This document shows, in pieces, positions 5,988 through 13,705 of a DNA stretch of 33,298 bases. The DNA is from a virus. Within the stretch, counting starts at the first letter, position 1. Every line of letters starts with the position of its first letter. A model generated the notes under the pieces. The model ran no database searches, was not told the origin of the DNA, and worked only from the letters and a program-made list of their open reading frames with translations. Where the stretch lies: positions 1 to 33,298 of IMG/VR virus record IMGVR_UViG_3300010970_000118; one strand, written 5' to 3'. The position numbers were made by a program, and so were the translations under genes.

Positions 5988-6498
5988 CTGGACCCATGCA
6001 GGATGGGCTAAACTTTATTGCTGCTGATACTGCAGAATTAACACGATTTCTGGCATTTTTTTGCTTATCCGTAGCATATAAAACACCATATGCATACTCA
6101 GCTCCAGAACCCATTGCAAGATAAGGCAATGTATATTTAGATAAAGACATGTCTGCAGAACTGTGCTCATAGATCTGTCCACGAACACAAATAATTAAAC
6201 CAAGATCTCCGTCTTTAGATGTATCAACCCAAAAATCATTATAAAATTCTTTAAGTTCTTTAATAAATTTAGTCTGCATAAACTTATCAGTATCTTTAAT
6301 GTTTGGAGCGGTTGGGTGGAAGTTGTATCTGATTCTTTCGCCATCCATTGATCCAGCATACCCAATAAGGTATGGGCCAATCTTCCAAACTTTTGGGGCA
6401 TCTAATGCTAGAATAGTACCATCGTCTGAAGCACCACGGTCTCCTGCCATAAATATTTTATTGTTTACTTCATCACGAACTACAGCAATACAAGTCAT
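5968..6498 (-). CDS. Proteasome-beta/HslV-like Ntn hydrolase
   Basis: A 176-residue protein close to HslV length. Removal of Met1 would expose T2 (M-T-C-I-A-V-V) as the N-terminal nucleophile. The other proteasome-type residues fit: D20 in M-A-G-D-R-G-A-S (Asp17 equivalent), K36 in A-P-K-V-W-K-I (Lys33), the G-Y-A-G-S turn, and A-M-G-S-G-A-E-Y-A-Y-G (Ser129 region). This predicts an Ntn threonine protease or a relative (Anbu/phage proteasome-like). No partner ATPase such as HslU is in the window; it may use the host Mpa/ARC or act alone. It has a near-perfect promoter and an AGGAGGGG ribosome site, so high expression is expected. Confidence 0.8.
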   Translation of the reverse strand: MTCIAVVRDEVNNKIFMAGDRGASDDGTILALDAPKVWKIGPYLIGYAGSMDGERIRYNFHPTAPNIKDTDKFMQTKFIKELKEFYNDFWVDTSKDGDLGLIICVRGQIYEHSSADMSLSKYTLPYLAMGSGAEYAYGVLYATDKQKNARNRVNSAVSAAIKFSPSCMGPVDIVSV

Positions 6499-6528
6499 GC
6501 AGAAACCCCTCCTAGAGATATACCTTTA

Positions 6529-6557
6529 AGTATACCAGCTCCAGAAGGGGCTGTCAA
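6529..6557 (-). promoter_or_regulatory. Strong consensus sigma-70 promoter for the Ntn-hydrolase gene
   Basis: Minus strand: TTGACA (6552-6557), exact 17-base spacer ending TGG (extended -10), TATACT (6529-6534). It is followed by TAAAGGTATA and the ribosome site AGGAGGGG, seven bases before ATG at 6498. It lies in the gap after the holin gene and starts a new unit toward the subtilase, tRNAs and lysin. Confidence 0.82.
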
Positions 6558-6577
6558 ACATGCTCAATAATGATTAA

Positions 6578-6877
6578 TTATGCTAGCTTTGACTTTGCTC
6601 TGCGCTTTTCAACAGCAACATCCTGTACAGTTACTGCATTTTTATCTGTAGTAGAAAATGCTGCATTAATTTCATCTCTTGTAAGTCTTCCGTCATCCAT
6701 AAATGCACGAGCCAACTTTTCTACAACAACTGCTACTGCACTAAGGCCTGCAACTGTCATTGCTTTTGCTACTGAGATTCCTGCAATTGCACCTGCTCCA
6801 ATTACTGCTAATGCATTTGCTGCAAATACTGCAACAATACGCATAAGGATATTCCAAATATTTGTTATACTGTTCAT
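6578..6877 (-). CDS. Holin
   Basis: A 99-residue protein with two hydrophobic segments (about 8-28 IWNILMRIVAVFAANALAVI and 30-52 AIAGISVAKAMTVAGLSAVA), then a polar domain with D-D-G-R-L-T-R-D-E-I-N-A-A-F and a basic tail. This layout matches the common actinophage holin type with an EF-hand-like D-x-G-x-[LI]-x-x-[DE]-E-I motif. It would form the inner-membrane lesion that lets the endolysin out. The ribosome site GAGAGGAG lies five bases before the ATG; the 59-residue membrane gene ends just before it. Confidence 0.82.
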   Translation of the reverse strand: MNSITNIWNILMRIVAVFAANALAVIGAGAIAGISVAKAMTVAGLSAVAVVVEKLARAFMDDGRLTRDEINAAFSTTDKNAVTVQDVAVEKRRAKSKLA

Positions 6878-6879
6878 GT

Positions 6880-7059
6880 TTACTCCTCTCTATTTCTAAT
6901 TGGACTTGTAACAATCCAAAGTGTTGTAGTTGCCATGATTCCATAACCAACTATTGTTTTAGCACTACCATCTAGTACAACCCAGGCTATAAACATTCCA
7001 AGAAGAGTCCATGCCTGATCTACCATATCCTTAAGGATATTCTTTACTATTCTTACCAT
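6880..7059 (-). CDS. Small two-segment membrane protein, possible second holin/antiholin
   Basis: A 59-residue gene read by hand, just too short for a 60-codon cutoff. It reads MVRIVKNILKDMVDQAW, then hydrophobic TLLGMFIAWVVL, then IVGYGIMATTTLWIV, ending SPIRNREE. GAGGAGG sits six bases before the ATG. It overlaps the stop of the coiled-coil gene by 7 bases, and its stop TAA lies 2 bases ahead of the holin ATG. The pair of small membrane genes is the usual holin/antiholin or twin-holin arrangement; which one forms the pore cannot be told from sequence. Confidence 0.8.
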   Translation of the reverse strand: MVRIVKNILKDMVDQAWTLLGMFIAWVVLDGSAKTIVGYGIMATTTLWIVTSPIRNREE

Positions 7060-9569
7060 CTTCGTCCTCCTCTTGAACCTGGTGAATTGCTTCCTGAGCT
7101 TCCACCAGAACTTCCTCCGCCTCCTGAGCCACTGCCAGAACCACCTGTGGCTCCACCTGTTGCAACTGCTGCTGCGTTAATGGCAGCTCCTGCTGCTACC
7201 ACTGTTGCTACAACCATGTCTGTTGCTTCTTCTCTTTCAGCTTCTGTCATATCTGCACCAATACTTCCAAGGGCAGCAAATGCTGCTGCTGGATTTGTAA
7301 ATAATTCTTCTACAAGTGCTGCAGGGTTTTGAACTAATTCTACTTGTGCAGCTACTGCTGCTGTGATTATAAGAGCATTTCCATTCTCATCCGTACGAAC
7401 TTCAACTGGAGTTGATGCTGGAAGATCTGAGTATGAAACTCCTGATGCTTTTATATCTGCTGCTGAGAGTGATTCTCCAGGCTTAAGATTTTCAAGCAAT
7501 GCATCAACAAGAACCTCTTTTTGTTCTTCAGTTAATTCTTTTCCATCTTTTGCTTCTTCAAGTATTTTTTCCAACTTTTCTTCTTCTGCTTGAGCTTTTT
7601 CTTCTTCTGCTTTTGCATCTTCTAATTCTTTAGCCTTGGCCTCTGCTTCTGCTTTAGCATCTTCTTCAGCTTGTCTAGCAGCTTCTGCTTCTGCTTCTTT
7701 AGCTTCTGCCTCAGCTTTTGCATTTTCTTCAGCCTGTCGTGCTGCTTCAGCCTCTGCTTCTAATCTCTCAGCCTCAGCTTTTGCTTCTTCTTCAGCCTTG
7801 GCTTCTGCCTCTGCTTGTGCTTTGGCTGCCTCTTCTTCTGCTGCTATACGATCAGCTTCTGCCTTTTCAGCATCTGCTTTTGCTTGGGCTGCTTCTTCTT
7901 CTGCTGCAATTCTATCTGCTTCTGCTTTTGCAGCGGCTTCTTCTGCCGCTTTCGCTGCTTGGGCTGCCTGTGCTGCTGCTGCTTCTGCTGCTCTAGCATC
8001 TGATGCTGCTTGGGCTGCTGCAGCCTCTGCCTCTGATGCTGCTCTAGCACTTTCTTCTGCTTGTCTTTCTGCTTCTGCTCTTGCTGCTGCTTGTCTAACT
8101 GATTCTTCTGCAGCAAGGGTTGCATCTACAATTGATTCAGCAGCGTTAACAGCTGATCCCATTGCTTCAACTGATTGAGTTACAAGAATAATTGCAGAAT
8201 CTAATTGTGATTTTGCAGTATTGACTTGTCCTTGCCAGTAGGCCACCTGCTGGTTGGCTTCTGTTAAATTAGACTGTGCTGTTTGCAACGCTTGTTGTGC
8301 TGCATCTATTTCTGATTGCAGTGAATTTTTATTTGATATTAACCCAGACAAAACAGATTGTGCTGCGGTCAAAGTTAATTGTGCTGCAGACAAATTAGCC
8401 TGTGCAGATATAAGAGATTCTGCAAGATTAGTATTTGCTGGTGGTGCAGTGTAAGGAGTATAACCAGTTACATTAATATGAGCAGACATATTTGTTGGAG
8501 TACTCCCAGTATTTTGTTGAACAGTGGTGGAGTTAAGTTGGTTGTTTATAATTTGATTAACCTGGATTGCTCCATTACCTGCTTCTCCAACTGAAGATAC
8601 GTCTGCTTTCCATGTTCCATCAATAGGATTTACATCTGCATTAAATATAATATTTGTGAGCTGTCCAGACCGTGTTCCGTAGCCCCTAACCATCCACTCA
8701 ACCAACAAGCTATCAATAGTTGTTGAATATCTTAGGTATGTGTCTGCATCAACATTCCACCAGTCACGGAAGTTAATATAAACAGCTGGAGCATTTCCAC
8801 CCCAACCCTGTAGTTGTCCAAATGATATCAAACCATTTGTAGCAACATAAACATCTGTATAAGTTTGATCTCCAAGTCTTAGGGCATAAGGAAGTTCCAT
8901 CTTAAATGCCCAGTCATCATCTTTTGGAAGATCAGTGGTTTGTGGATTTCCAGCATTTTCTAGTCTAATCTGGTTTTGAACTAATGTTAAATCTTCCTGA
9001 CGGGCAAGTACTGTAGCACTATCAGAAGTTACTGTTGCTGTCTGGCTATCTATCTGTGTATTTAAAACAGTCATGCTATCAGCGAGGGTAGTCACTGTTG
9101 CTGAATCTGTTGCCACTACTTGTGCCATTGCAGTCTGCGTTTCTACTGCCTGGGATAGGGAGGTCTCTACAGAAATAACAGTGTTAACAGCTACAGTAGC
9201 ACTATCTACTACTGTCTGAGCCTGAACAATTGAGTCCTTTGCCTGTGTGATAGTGGCTGTAATGGTCTCTGTAGGCTGTGTAATGGCTGTTGCTAATGTC
9301 TCTGTGGCTACCGTTGTAGTTTCAGCCTGAGTTATAGCAGTCTGTGCTGCCTCAATTACGGCTGTTGGTATGACAGATATTACTGTACTAGTATCTGATG
9401 TTTGTACATTTAGAGTAGTGTCTGCTGAAATAGTTACAGTTGTTGACTCTGAGGGGGACATTTGGACAGTGTTTGTCTCATCAGCGTGAGCCGTATCTTG
9501 TGGAAATATAAGTAAACACAAGGTTAGAAGTGCTGTTATAAATGCTGATCTTAGTATTAATCGCTTAAT
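7053..9569 (-). CDS. Large secreted coiled-coil protein with NIDO-like beta domain
   Basis: About 838 residues if started at ATT 9569. From there the reading gives a signal peptide (IKRLILRSAFITALLTLCLL...TAHA), and AAGGGGG lies eight bases upstream; the first standard start (TTG 9521) would cut off half of the signal and has no ribosome site. Order: signal 1-30; Thr/Val-rich stalk about 35-215; a beta domain about 220-370 with V-Y-V-A-T-N-G-L-I-S-F-G, resembling nidogen-type folds; helical coil 385-480; Ala/Glu/Lys coiled coil about 485-670 with 21-residue repeats; a helical C-domain; Gly/Ser-rich tail ending G-R-R-W. Probably a surface or extracellular fibre. It starts the lysis operon. Confidence 0.75.
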   Translation of the reverse strand: MKRLILRSAFITALLTLCLLIFPQDTAHADETNTVQMSPSESTTVTISADTTLNVQTSDTSTVISVIPTAVIEAAQTAITQAETTTVATETLATAITQPTETITATITQAKDSIVQAQTVVDSATVAVNTVISVETSLSQAVETQTAMAQVVATDSATVTTLADSMTVLNTQIDSQTATVTSDSATVLARQEDLTLVQNQIRLENAGNPQTTDLPKDDDWAFKMELPYALRLGDQTYTDVYVATNGLISFGQLQGWGGNAPAVYINFRDWWNVDADTYLRYSTTIDSLLVEWMVRGYGTRSGQLTNIIFNADVNPIDGTWKADVSSVGEAGNGAIQVNQIINNQLNSTTVQQNTGSTPTNMSAHINVTGYTPYTAPPANTNLAESLISAQANLSAAQLTLTAAQSVLSGLISNKNSLQSEIDAAQQALQTAQSNLTEANQQVAYWQGQVNTAKSQLDSAIILVTQSVEAMGSAVNAAESIVDATLAAEESVRQAAARAEAERQAEESARAASEAEAAAAQAASDARAAEAAAAQAAQAAKAAEEAAAKAEADRIAAEEEAAQAKADAEKAEADRIAAEEEAAKAQAEAEAKAEEEAKAEAERLEAEAEAARQAEENAKAEAEAKEAEAEAARQAEEDAKAEAEAKAKELEDAKAEEEKAQAEEEKLEKILEEAKDGKELTEEQKEVLVDALLENLKPGESLSAADIKASGVSYSDLPASTPVEVRTDENGNALIITAAVAAQVELVQNPAALVEELFTNPAAAFAALGSIGADMTEAEREEATDMVVATVVAAGAAINAAAVATGGATGGSGSGSGGGGSSGGSSGSNSPGSRGGRRW
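7640..7950. repeat. 63-bp (21-codon) repeats in the coiled-coil gene
   Basis: Two repeat pairs are visible with the same 63-base offset: around 7657 and 7720 (R-Q-A-E-E-[ND]-A-K-A-E-A-E-A-K) and around 7827 and 7890 (D-R-I-A-A-E-E-E-A-A). The 21-residue period equals three heptads, so repeat gain or loss would keep the coiled coil in register and simply change fibre length. Confidence 0.75.
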
Positions 9570-9576
9570 TAATACT
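9553..9576. promoter_or_regulatory. Perfect inverted repeat across the start of the coiled-coil gene
   Basis: AGTATTAAT (9553-9561), 6-base loop, ATTAATACT (9568-9576): nine perfect base pairs. It begins right after the ribosome site (9577-9583) and covers the ATT start codon at 9567-9569. It could be an operator for a dimeric repressor or, in the mRNA, a hairpin hiding the start codon. Confidence 0.7.
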
Positions 9577-9608
9577 TCCCCCTTAAACTAATTATGTCTA
9601 ATAGGGTT

Positions 9609-9614
9609 ATTATA
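9609..9614 (-). promoter_or_regulatory. Extended -10 promoter for the lysis operon
   Basis: The minus strand reads TGATATAAT immediately after the terminator U-tract; a second TATAAT lies 14 bases upstream (9623-9628). The -35 is poor. Transcription would start near 9602 with about 33 bases of leader before the ATT start and would cross the inverted repeat at 9553-9576. Confidence 0.6.
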
Positions 9615-9628
9615 TCATTTTATTATAC

Positions 9629-9659
9629 AAAAAAGAGGGCTAGCACTTGGCTAACCCTC
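9629..9659 (-). terminator. Rho-independent terminator after the S-layer-like gene
   Basis: Minus strand: a 10-bp stem GAGGGTTAGC/GCTAGCCCTC (one T-G wobble) around a 5-base loop, followed by a run of six T. It begins 16 bases after the stop of the upstream gene. It is the only clear intrinsic terminator in the window and isolates the S-layer-like gene as its own unit. Confidence 0.9.
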
Positions 9660-9675
9660 CTAATTGTTGGATTAA

Positions 9676-11388
9676 TTAAGCACGAACCTTTTTCTGGATC
9701 TTGATGACCAAGTTAGTAAGTGTTGTGATTTGCTTTCTTAGAGCAGTGATCATTGCTGAAACATCTGCTGACAACTTAGCAACTGCATCTGCTGCTGCTT
9801 GTGCCTGTGCTGTTGCTGCATCTGCAGCCTTTACTGCAGCAAGTGCTGCATCAGTAGCAGCCTTTGCAGCTTCTGCTGCTTCTTCAGAAGCTTTTGTAGC
9901 AGCCTTTGCTGCTGCATTAGAAACTTCTGCTGATGCTGTTACTACAACCTGGCCTGCTAGAGGAAGCGAAGTTCCACCAGTTGCTGAGATTGTTACAACA
10001 TTTTCAGTCAATGGCATAAATACCTTGTATGACTTAACTGTCGCTGTATCTGTTGTTACAGATGTTGCTGTGAGTACATCTGATGTTGATCCAAACGCAT
10101 AGTTTGGCACAATTCCACCAGTTGCAAATAGGTTTGCGTGTGTCTTACCAGATACTGGAAGACCTGATGCATCAAGAACCTGAACGGTAATTGTTGCTGC
10201 TTCACCTGGAACATAAGCTGCCTTATCAAATGACAACTTTACGGTTGCTGCTGCACCCTCTACACGAGTAGATACTGGAGCAGAAACGATTGTTCCTGTT
10301 GAGTTCTTGATTACGACTGCTGATCCACCTGTCTTAACACCTGTAAGTGTAAAGACTGCTTCTCCGTTAACAATTGTCGCTGCTGTACCTGAATCAGATA
10401 CTACTGTTACATCGCTTGAATAAGCATTAAGTGTTCCCGCTCCAACTGTAACTCCTGCTGCATCGTATGCAACTGCCTTTACTGTTGTAGCATTTGCACC
10501 AACTGAAATAACAGACTTAATTGGAGTTGCTACGATTGTAGCGATATCTCCATAGAATGTTACCTTCTCTGTTGCAAGAACTGTGCCTGTAAGTGTTGTA
10601 AGAGTAATTGTTGATACTCCTGCTGTACCGTCAGCAAACACACCAATGTGATTACCATTAGGGACAACTAGAGCACGACCTGATGCTGAAATGGTAGTTG
10701 CATTTGAGCCAACACCAATGAGACCTGAACCTGTTACAGTTGCAAGGATTGACTCTGTAGCGTTACCACCAGCAGCATTCTTAGGTGTAACAACGATTAC
10801 CGCTGCTGCATCTGTTGATGTTGCCTTTGGTGCATATACTGAAGCATCTGCTGTTGCAGTTGTAACTTCACCAGAGTTAAGAATAGATGTTGTTGTTGAA
10901 GCAGATGGAGTTAGATCCGCTGCCTTAACTGTTACAGTCCATGTAACGGTTGGACCATTGATTGGACTTGTTGTAAGAATTCGTGCCTCATATGTACCTG
11001 CAACTGTTGGTGCATTTAAAGTTACCAAGAACTTTGCCGTTACGTATGTAGGTGTATTAACTGTTGAGTTTACATCTGCAGAAACATTGTTTCCTGCAAT
11101 TGCTACTGTAGCAGTTGATGTCTCAAGAAGTGAGAATGTTGCAGACTTTGCTGCACCTGTTGGTTGTGCAAACATTGCAGAAATAACTGTTGCTGTGTCT
11201 GCTGTTGTTTGAGAGATGAATGACAGGGTAACTACTGCAGTTGCTGACTCACCTGCGATAACAGCATCAGTTGCTGCATCGATTGTAAGAGTTGGAGCAT
11301 TTACAGCAGCACTTGTCGGAAGTGCTGATAGTACGCCAAAAGACATTGCTGCAGCAAGGCCTAGGGCGATTTTCTTAAATGAATTCAT
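9676..11388 (-). CDS. S-layer-like secreted surface protein
   Basis: A 570-residue protein. Residues 1-28 are a Sec signal peptide (FKKIALGLAAAMSFGVLSAL, then P-T-S-A-A). The body (about 30-480) is Thr/Val/Ala-rich repeated Ig-like beta domains, with an invasin/adhesin-like segment (K-A-A-Y-V-P-G-E-A-A-T-I-T-V-Q-V-L-D). The C-terminus is an Ala-rich coiled coil (about 490-545) ending TLTNLVIKIQKKVRA, an ending I recall from S-layer-like proteins of freshwater Actinobacteria. There is no LPXTG anchor. A ribosome site (AAGGA), its own promoter and a strong terminator suggest high independent expression. Possible roles: altered host surface that blocks further infection, a virion decoration, or a host gene captured by the phage. 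The host-like origin is inference. Confidence 0.78.
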   Translation of the reverse strand: MNSFKKIALGLAAAMSFGVLSALPTSAAVNAPTLTIDAATDAVIAGESATAVVTLSFISQTTADTATVISAMFAQPTGAAKSATFSLLETSTATVAIAGNNVSADVNSTVNTPTYVTAKFLVTLNAPTVAGTYEARILTTSPINGPTVTWTVTVKAADLTPSASTTTSILNSGEVTTATADASVYAPKATSTDAAAVIVVTPKNAAGGNATESILATVTGSGLIGVGSNATTISASGRALVVPNGNHIGVFADGTAGVSTITLTTLTGTVLATEKVTFYGDIATIVATPIKSVISVGANATTVKAVAYDAAGVTVGAGTLNAYSSDVTVVSDSGTAATIVNGEAVFTLTGVKTGGSAVVIKNSTGTIVSAPVSTRVEGAAATVKLSFDKAAYVPGEAATITVQVLDASGLPVSGKTHANLFATGGIVPNYAFGSTSDVLTATSVTTDTATVKSYKVFMPLTENVVTISATGGTSLPLAGQVVVTASAEVSNAAAKAATKASEEAAEAAKAATDAALAAVKAADAATAQAQAAADAVAKLSADVSAMITALRKQITTLTNLVIKIQKKVRA

Positions 11389-11403
11389 GTATTTCCTTTT
11401 CTT

Positions 11404-13179
11404 CTATAGTAGATTGAATCTATCCAAGTAATCTTTTACATCATTTGGCATAGGTTTATATTCTATCACATTTGCTAGAGGGTTGTCAACTTTAGGTCTG
11501 TCCCTAAAAGTATGTATCTCTACTTCATTGTTATTATTTTTAGGGGTATGTGATATTGCCCCAAATATTGCCCCACACACTGCATCCGCCAAGTCCTTGG
11601 AAGATTTTCTTGGGTGGTCAACTCTATTGCCCTTCATGATCTTTAGTTCTGTAAGCTCTTCAAATAGAAGGTCGATGGCTGGCATTACAAGTCTTTCCTC
11701 ATATACTAGCATAGCCATATCTTCATAGTGCTTCTTAGCTACAGAAACAGTATCTGTTCTTATCCCAACTTGTTTTAGCTCATTCTGAATATCAAAGGAC
11801 TGCCAACGGTCAAAGGATACTAGGCCTATGTTAAATCCAAGTCTTCTTAGATTCTGAATCCATTGCTTTACCTCTGAAAGATTTACTGGTCCTTCAATCT
11901 TTGGCTCCCACCATGCTACTGCATCTACAACTACTATTGGGGCAACCTGTTCATAGTTATTAATAACCTGAATGTTTACCCACTTGTCAACATGTGCAAT
12001 TGCAACAGCACACTTATCATGCCTTTGCGCTAAGTCAGCATGCACAAAGTAAACTTTTTCTGGGTCTGGTTTAAAAACCTCATCGAATCTTCTGTGACTA
12101 TCTAGTGGGTTTCTTAATGTCATACAGGTTCTAACTTTTTCTATCTGTTTAAAGAATGCATCTGTTGAGTATGTGGGAACGCATGCAAATCTCTGCATAG
12201 CATCTCCCAAATCAGTAAAGAAAGAAACCTTGAAGTCGTCTACCTTACGAGTAGGATTAACTACCCAGGTTGGTCTCTTTAGTGCAAATACTCCTGGATA
12301 TTTGTATGAAAGGATTGTGTCTTCTTCCCAGGAAATTTCCAGAGTATTTCCATCTGAGCTTTCTGGTAAGTCTGGGTTCATTAAAAACTTATGAGTCTTT
12401 GTTACAACATCTTTTTCAGCAATTACATCATCGTACTTCTGTGAGATAAAGTCTCCAGGGTATCTAGGAAAAGAAAGCAATGCAACCTTTCCAAGATCAG
12501 GGAAACGAGAATCTACAGAGGCACGGAAAGCCTTATAGATATTATCTGCAGTCTTTCCCTGATCATTACCAGTGCCAACCTCTTGTGCAAAACCAGAAAT
12601 CTCATCAAGAACTGCAACTAAAAGGTTCAAACCCTCATGTGATTCACGCTCTGAGTGACCAGAATAAACAGTAATAGAGTGATCAAACTCAATGCTTTCT
12701 GCCTTAGAGTTATACTTTCCAGCAAACCATGGTGAGTTCTCAATCTTATTCTTAAAGCCCTTAAAGAACACATTCTTTGCCTGCTGTGCGTTAATAGCCA
12801 CATTGATAATGTCTATAGCATCTCCAGAAGGCTTGCCATAGTATCTTGCTGGCTCTTTCAAACACAGAAGCTTGTACACTATATATGCACATGCCACTGT
12901 AGATACGAAGTCTTTTCCAGATCCCTTGCCAAGTTGCAGAATAATCTCATTCTTTGTATACTTCTTATAGTATCTAGTTCCCTCTTCGTCACCTAATAGG
13001 TCGATCAGATCTTCTAGTTTGTAGATCTGGCTCATGGCTTCTACGATGTCGTACTGTACTTGTGATAAAGATGGCTGACCAAGATATTCTTCACCCTCAA
13101 CGAATGTCTTAGCATCTACTGGTGTTTCAGCAAAATTATTATCTTTAAGTACCTCGAAGAAGTCATTAAAATTAGACAT
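11404..13179 (-). CDS. terL: Terminase large subunit
   Basis: A 591-residue packaging motor. The N-terminal ATPase has the P-loop L-G-K-G-S-G-K-D (about 83-90) and Walker B with catalytic acid A-V-L-D192-E193-I-S. The C-terminal RNase H-like nuclease shows acidic residues in V-H-A-D-L-A-Q-R-H-D, S-F-D-R-W-Q-S and K-D-L-A-D-A-V-C-G-A. It cuts concatemers and pumps DNA into the prohead using ATP. The ATG overlaps the small-subunit stop by 8 bases. Its position here, after the recombination genes and far from the tail genes, is unusual for many phages. Confidence 0.92.
   Translation of the reverse strand: MSNFNDFFEVLKDNNFAETPVDAKTFVEGEEYLGQPSLSQVQYDIVEAMSQIYKLEDLIDLLGDEEGTRYYKKYTKNEIILQLGKGSGKDFVSTVACAYIVYKLLCLKEPARYYGKPSGDAIDIINVAINAQQAKNVFFKGFKNKIENSPWFAGKYNSKAESIEFDHSITVYSGHSERESHEGLNLLVAVLDEISGFAQEVGTGNDQGKTADNIYKAFRASVDSRFPDLGKVALLSFPRYPGDFISQKYDDVIAEKDVVTKTHKFLMNPDLPESSDGNTLEISWEEDTILSYKYPGVFALKRPTWVVNPTRKVDDFKVSFFTDLGDAMQRFACVPTYSTDAFFKQIEKVRTCMTLRNPLDSHRRFDEVFKPDPEKVYFVHADLAQRHDKCAVAIAHVDKWVNIQVINNYEQVAPIVVVDAVAWWEPKIEGPVNLSEVKQWIQNLRRLGFNIGLVSFDRWQSFDIQNELKQVGIRTDTVSVAKKHYEDMAMLVYEERLVMPAIDLLFEELTELKIMKGNRVDHPRKSSKDLADAVCGAIFGAISHTPKNNNNEVEIHTFRDRPKVDNPLANVIEYKPMPNDVKDYLDRFNLL
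11460..11489 (-). promoter_or_regulatory. Candidate promoter for the S-layer-like gene
   Basis: Minus strand: TTGACA (11484-11489), 18-base spacer ending TGA (extended -10), TAGAAT (11460-11465). It lies inside the last codons of terL. Transcription would start near 11453, about 65 bases before the ATG at 11388. With the terminator at 9629 it would make a one-gene unit. Confidence 0.55.
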
Positions 13180-13705
13180 CGTGAACTACCGTGATTACTT
13201 CATTTTCTTTAGAGATAGATGAAAGCCTTCTCATTATTTCATCACGAACTTGTGGATACTCTGATGCTATATCTCTGAGAATGTTAATCAATACTTCTTG
13301 ACGCTTCTCTATCTCTACCATTTCATCTGCAAGCTCTTTATTCTCAAGCAGTCCTGCTTTTTGCAACATATCAATTCTTTTTGATTCTATATCCATTACA
13401 AGTTTAATAGCAGCAGTCTTTGCACTAAGATTGTTAGTCATTGAAGCTTCATCAATAACCTCGTATGACTTTGAAATAAGTTTGCTGTAATGTGCATCTG
13501 CTCCAGACAAAGCCTCTTTTGCACGAGCACGAATAGCAGCATTGTTGGAAGCACTAACCTTCCACTCATCAATATATGCGACTACTCTTTGTCTTGGCAT
13601 TGCAAGATCTTTAGATATCTGTGTTGGATCATTACCCTTTAGGTATTCTTCTACAACTTGATTTACCTGATCTTGATGCTTAACTAAATCATCTTCAATT
13701 GACAT
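13172..13705 (-). CDS. terS: Terminase small subunit (HTH)
   Basis: A 177-residue, mostly helical protein directly before terL. An N-terminal helix-turn-helix lies at about 17-50 (VVEEYLKGNDPTQISKDL then MPRQRVVAYIDEW), followed by long helices able to form an oligomer and a C-terminal Arg/Ser stretch. The small terminase finds the viral DNA and stimulates the large-subunit ATPase. The call rests on position and the HTH layout more than on family motifs. AGAGGG lies before the ATG. Confidence 0.78.
   Translation of the reverse strand: MSIEDDLVKHQDQVNQVVEEYLKGNDPTQISKDLAMPRQRVVAYIDEWKVSASNNAAIRARAKEALSGADAHYSKLISKSYEVIDEASMTNNLSAKTAAIKLVMDIESKRIDMLQKAGLLENKELADEMVEIEKRQEVLINILRDIASEYPQVRDEIMRRLSSISKENEVITVVHDV

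Noticed and set aside
6741-6950. Minus-strand 69-codon frame across the holin start
   Set aside because: Out of frame with both the holin and the 59-residue membrane gene, which both have good ribosome sites; composition is that of a shadow frame.
7087-8454. Long plus-strand open frames opposite the coiled-coil gene
   Set aside because: They mirror Ala/Glu/Lys-rich repeats, read as low-complexity Ala/Ser or Leu, lack ribosome sites, and lie wholly over a gene with signal peptide and clear domains.
9701-11431. Plus-strand open frames opposite the S-layer-like gene
   Set aside because: Val/Ala/Thr-rich shadows of the minus-strand gene, with no start signals or recognisable folds.
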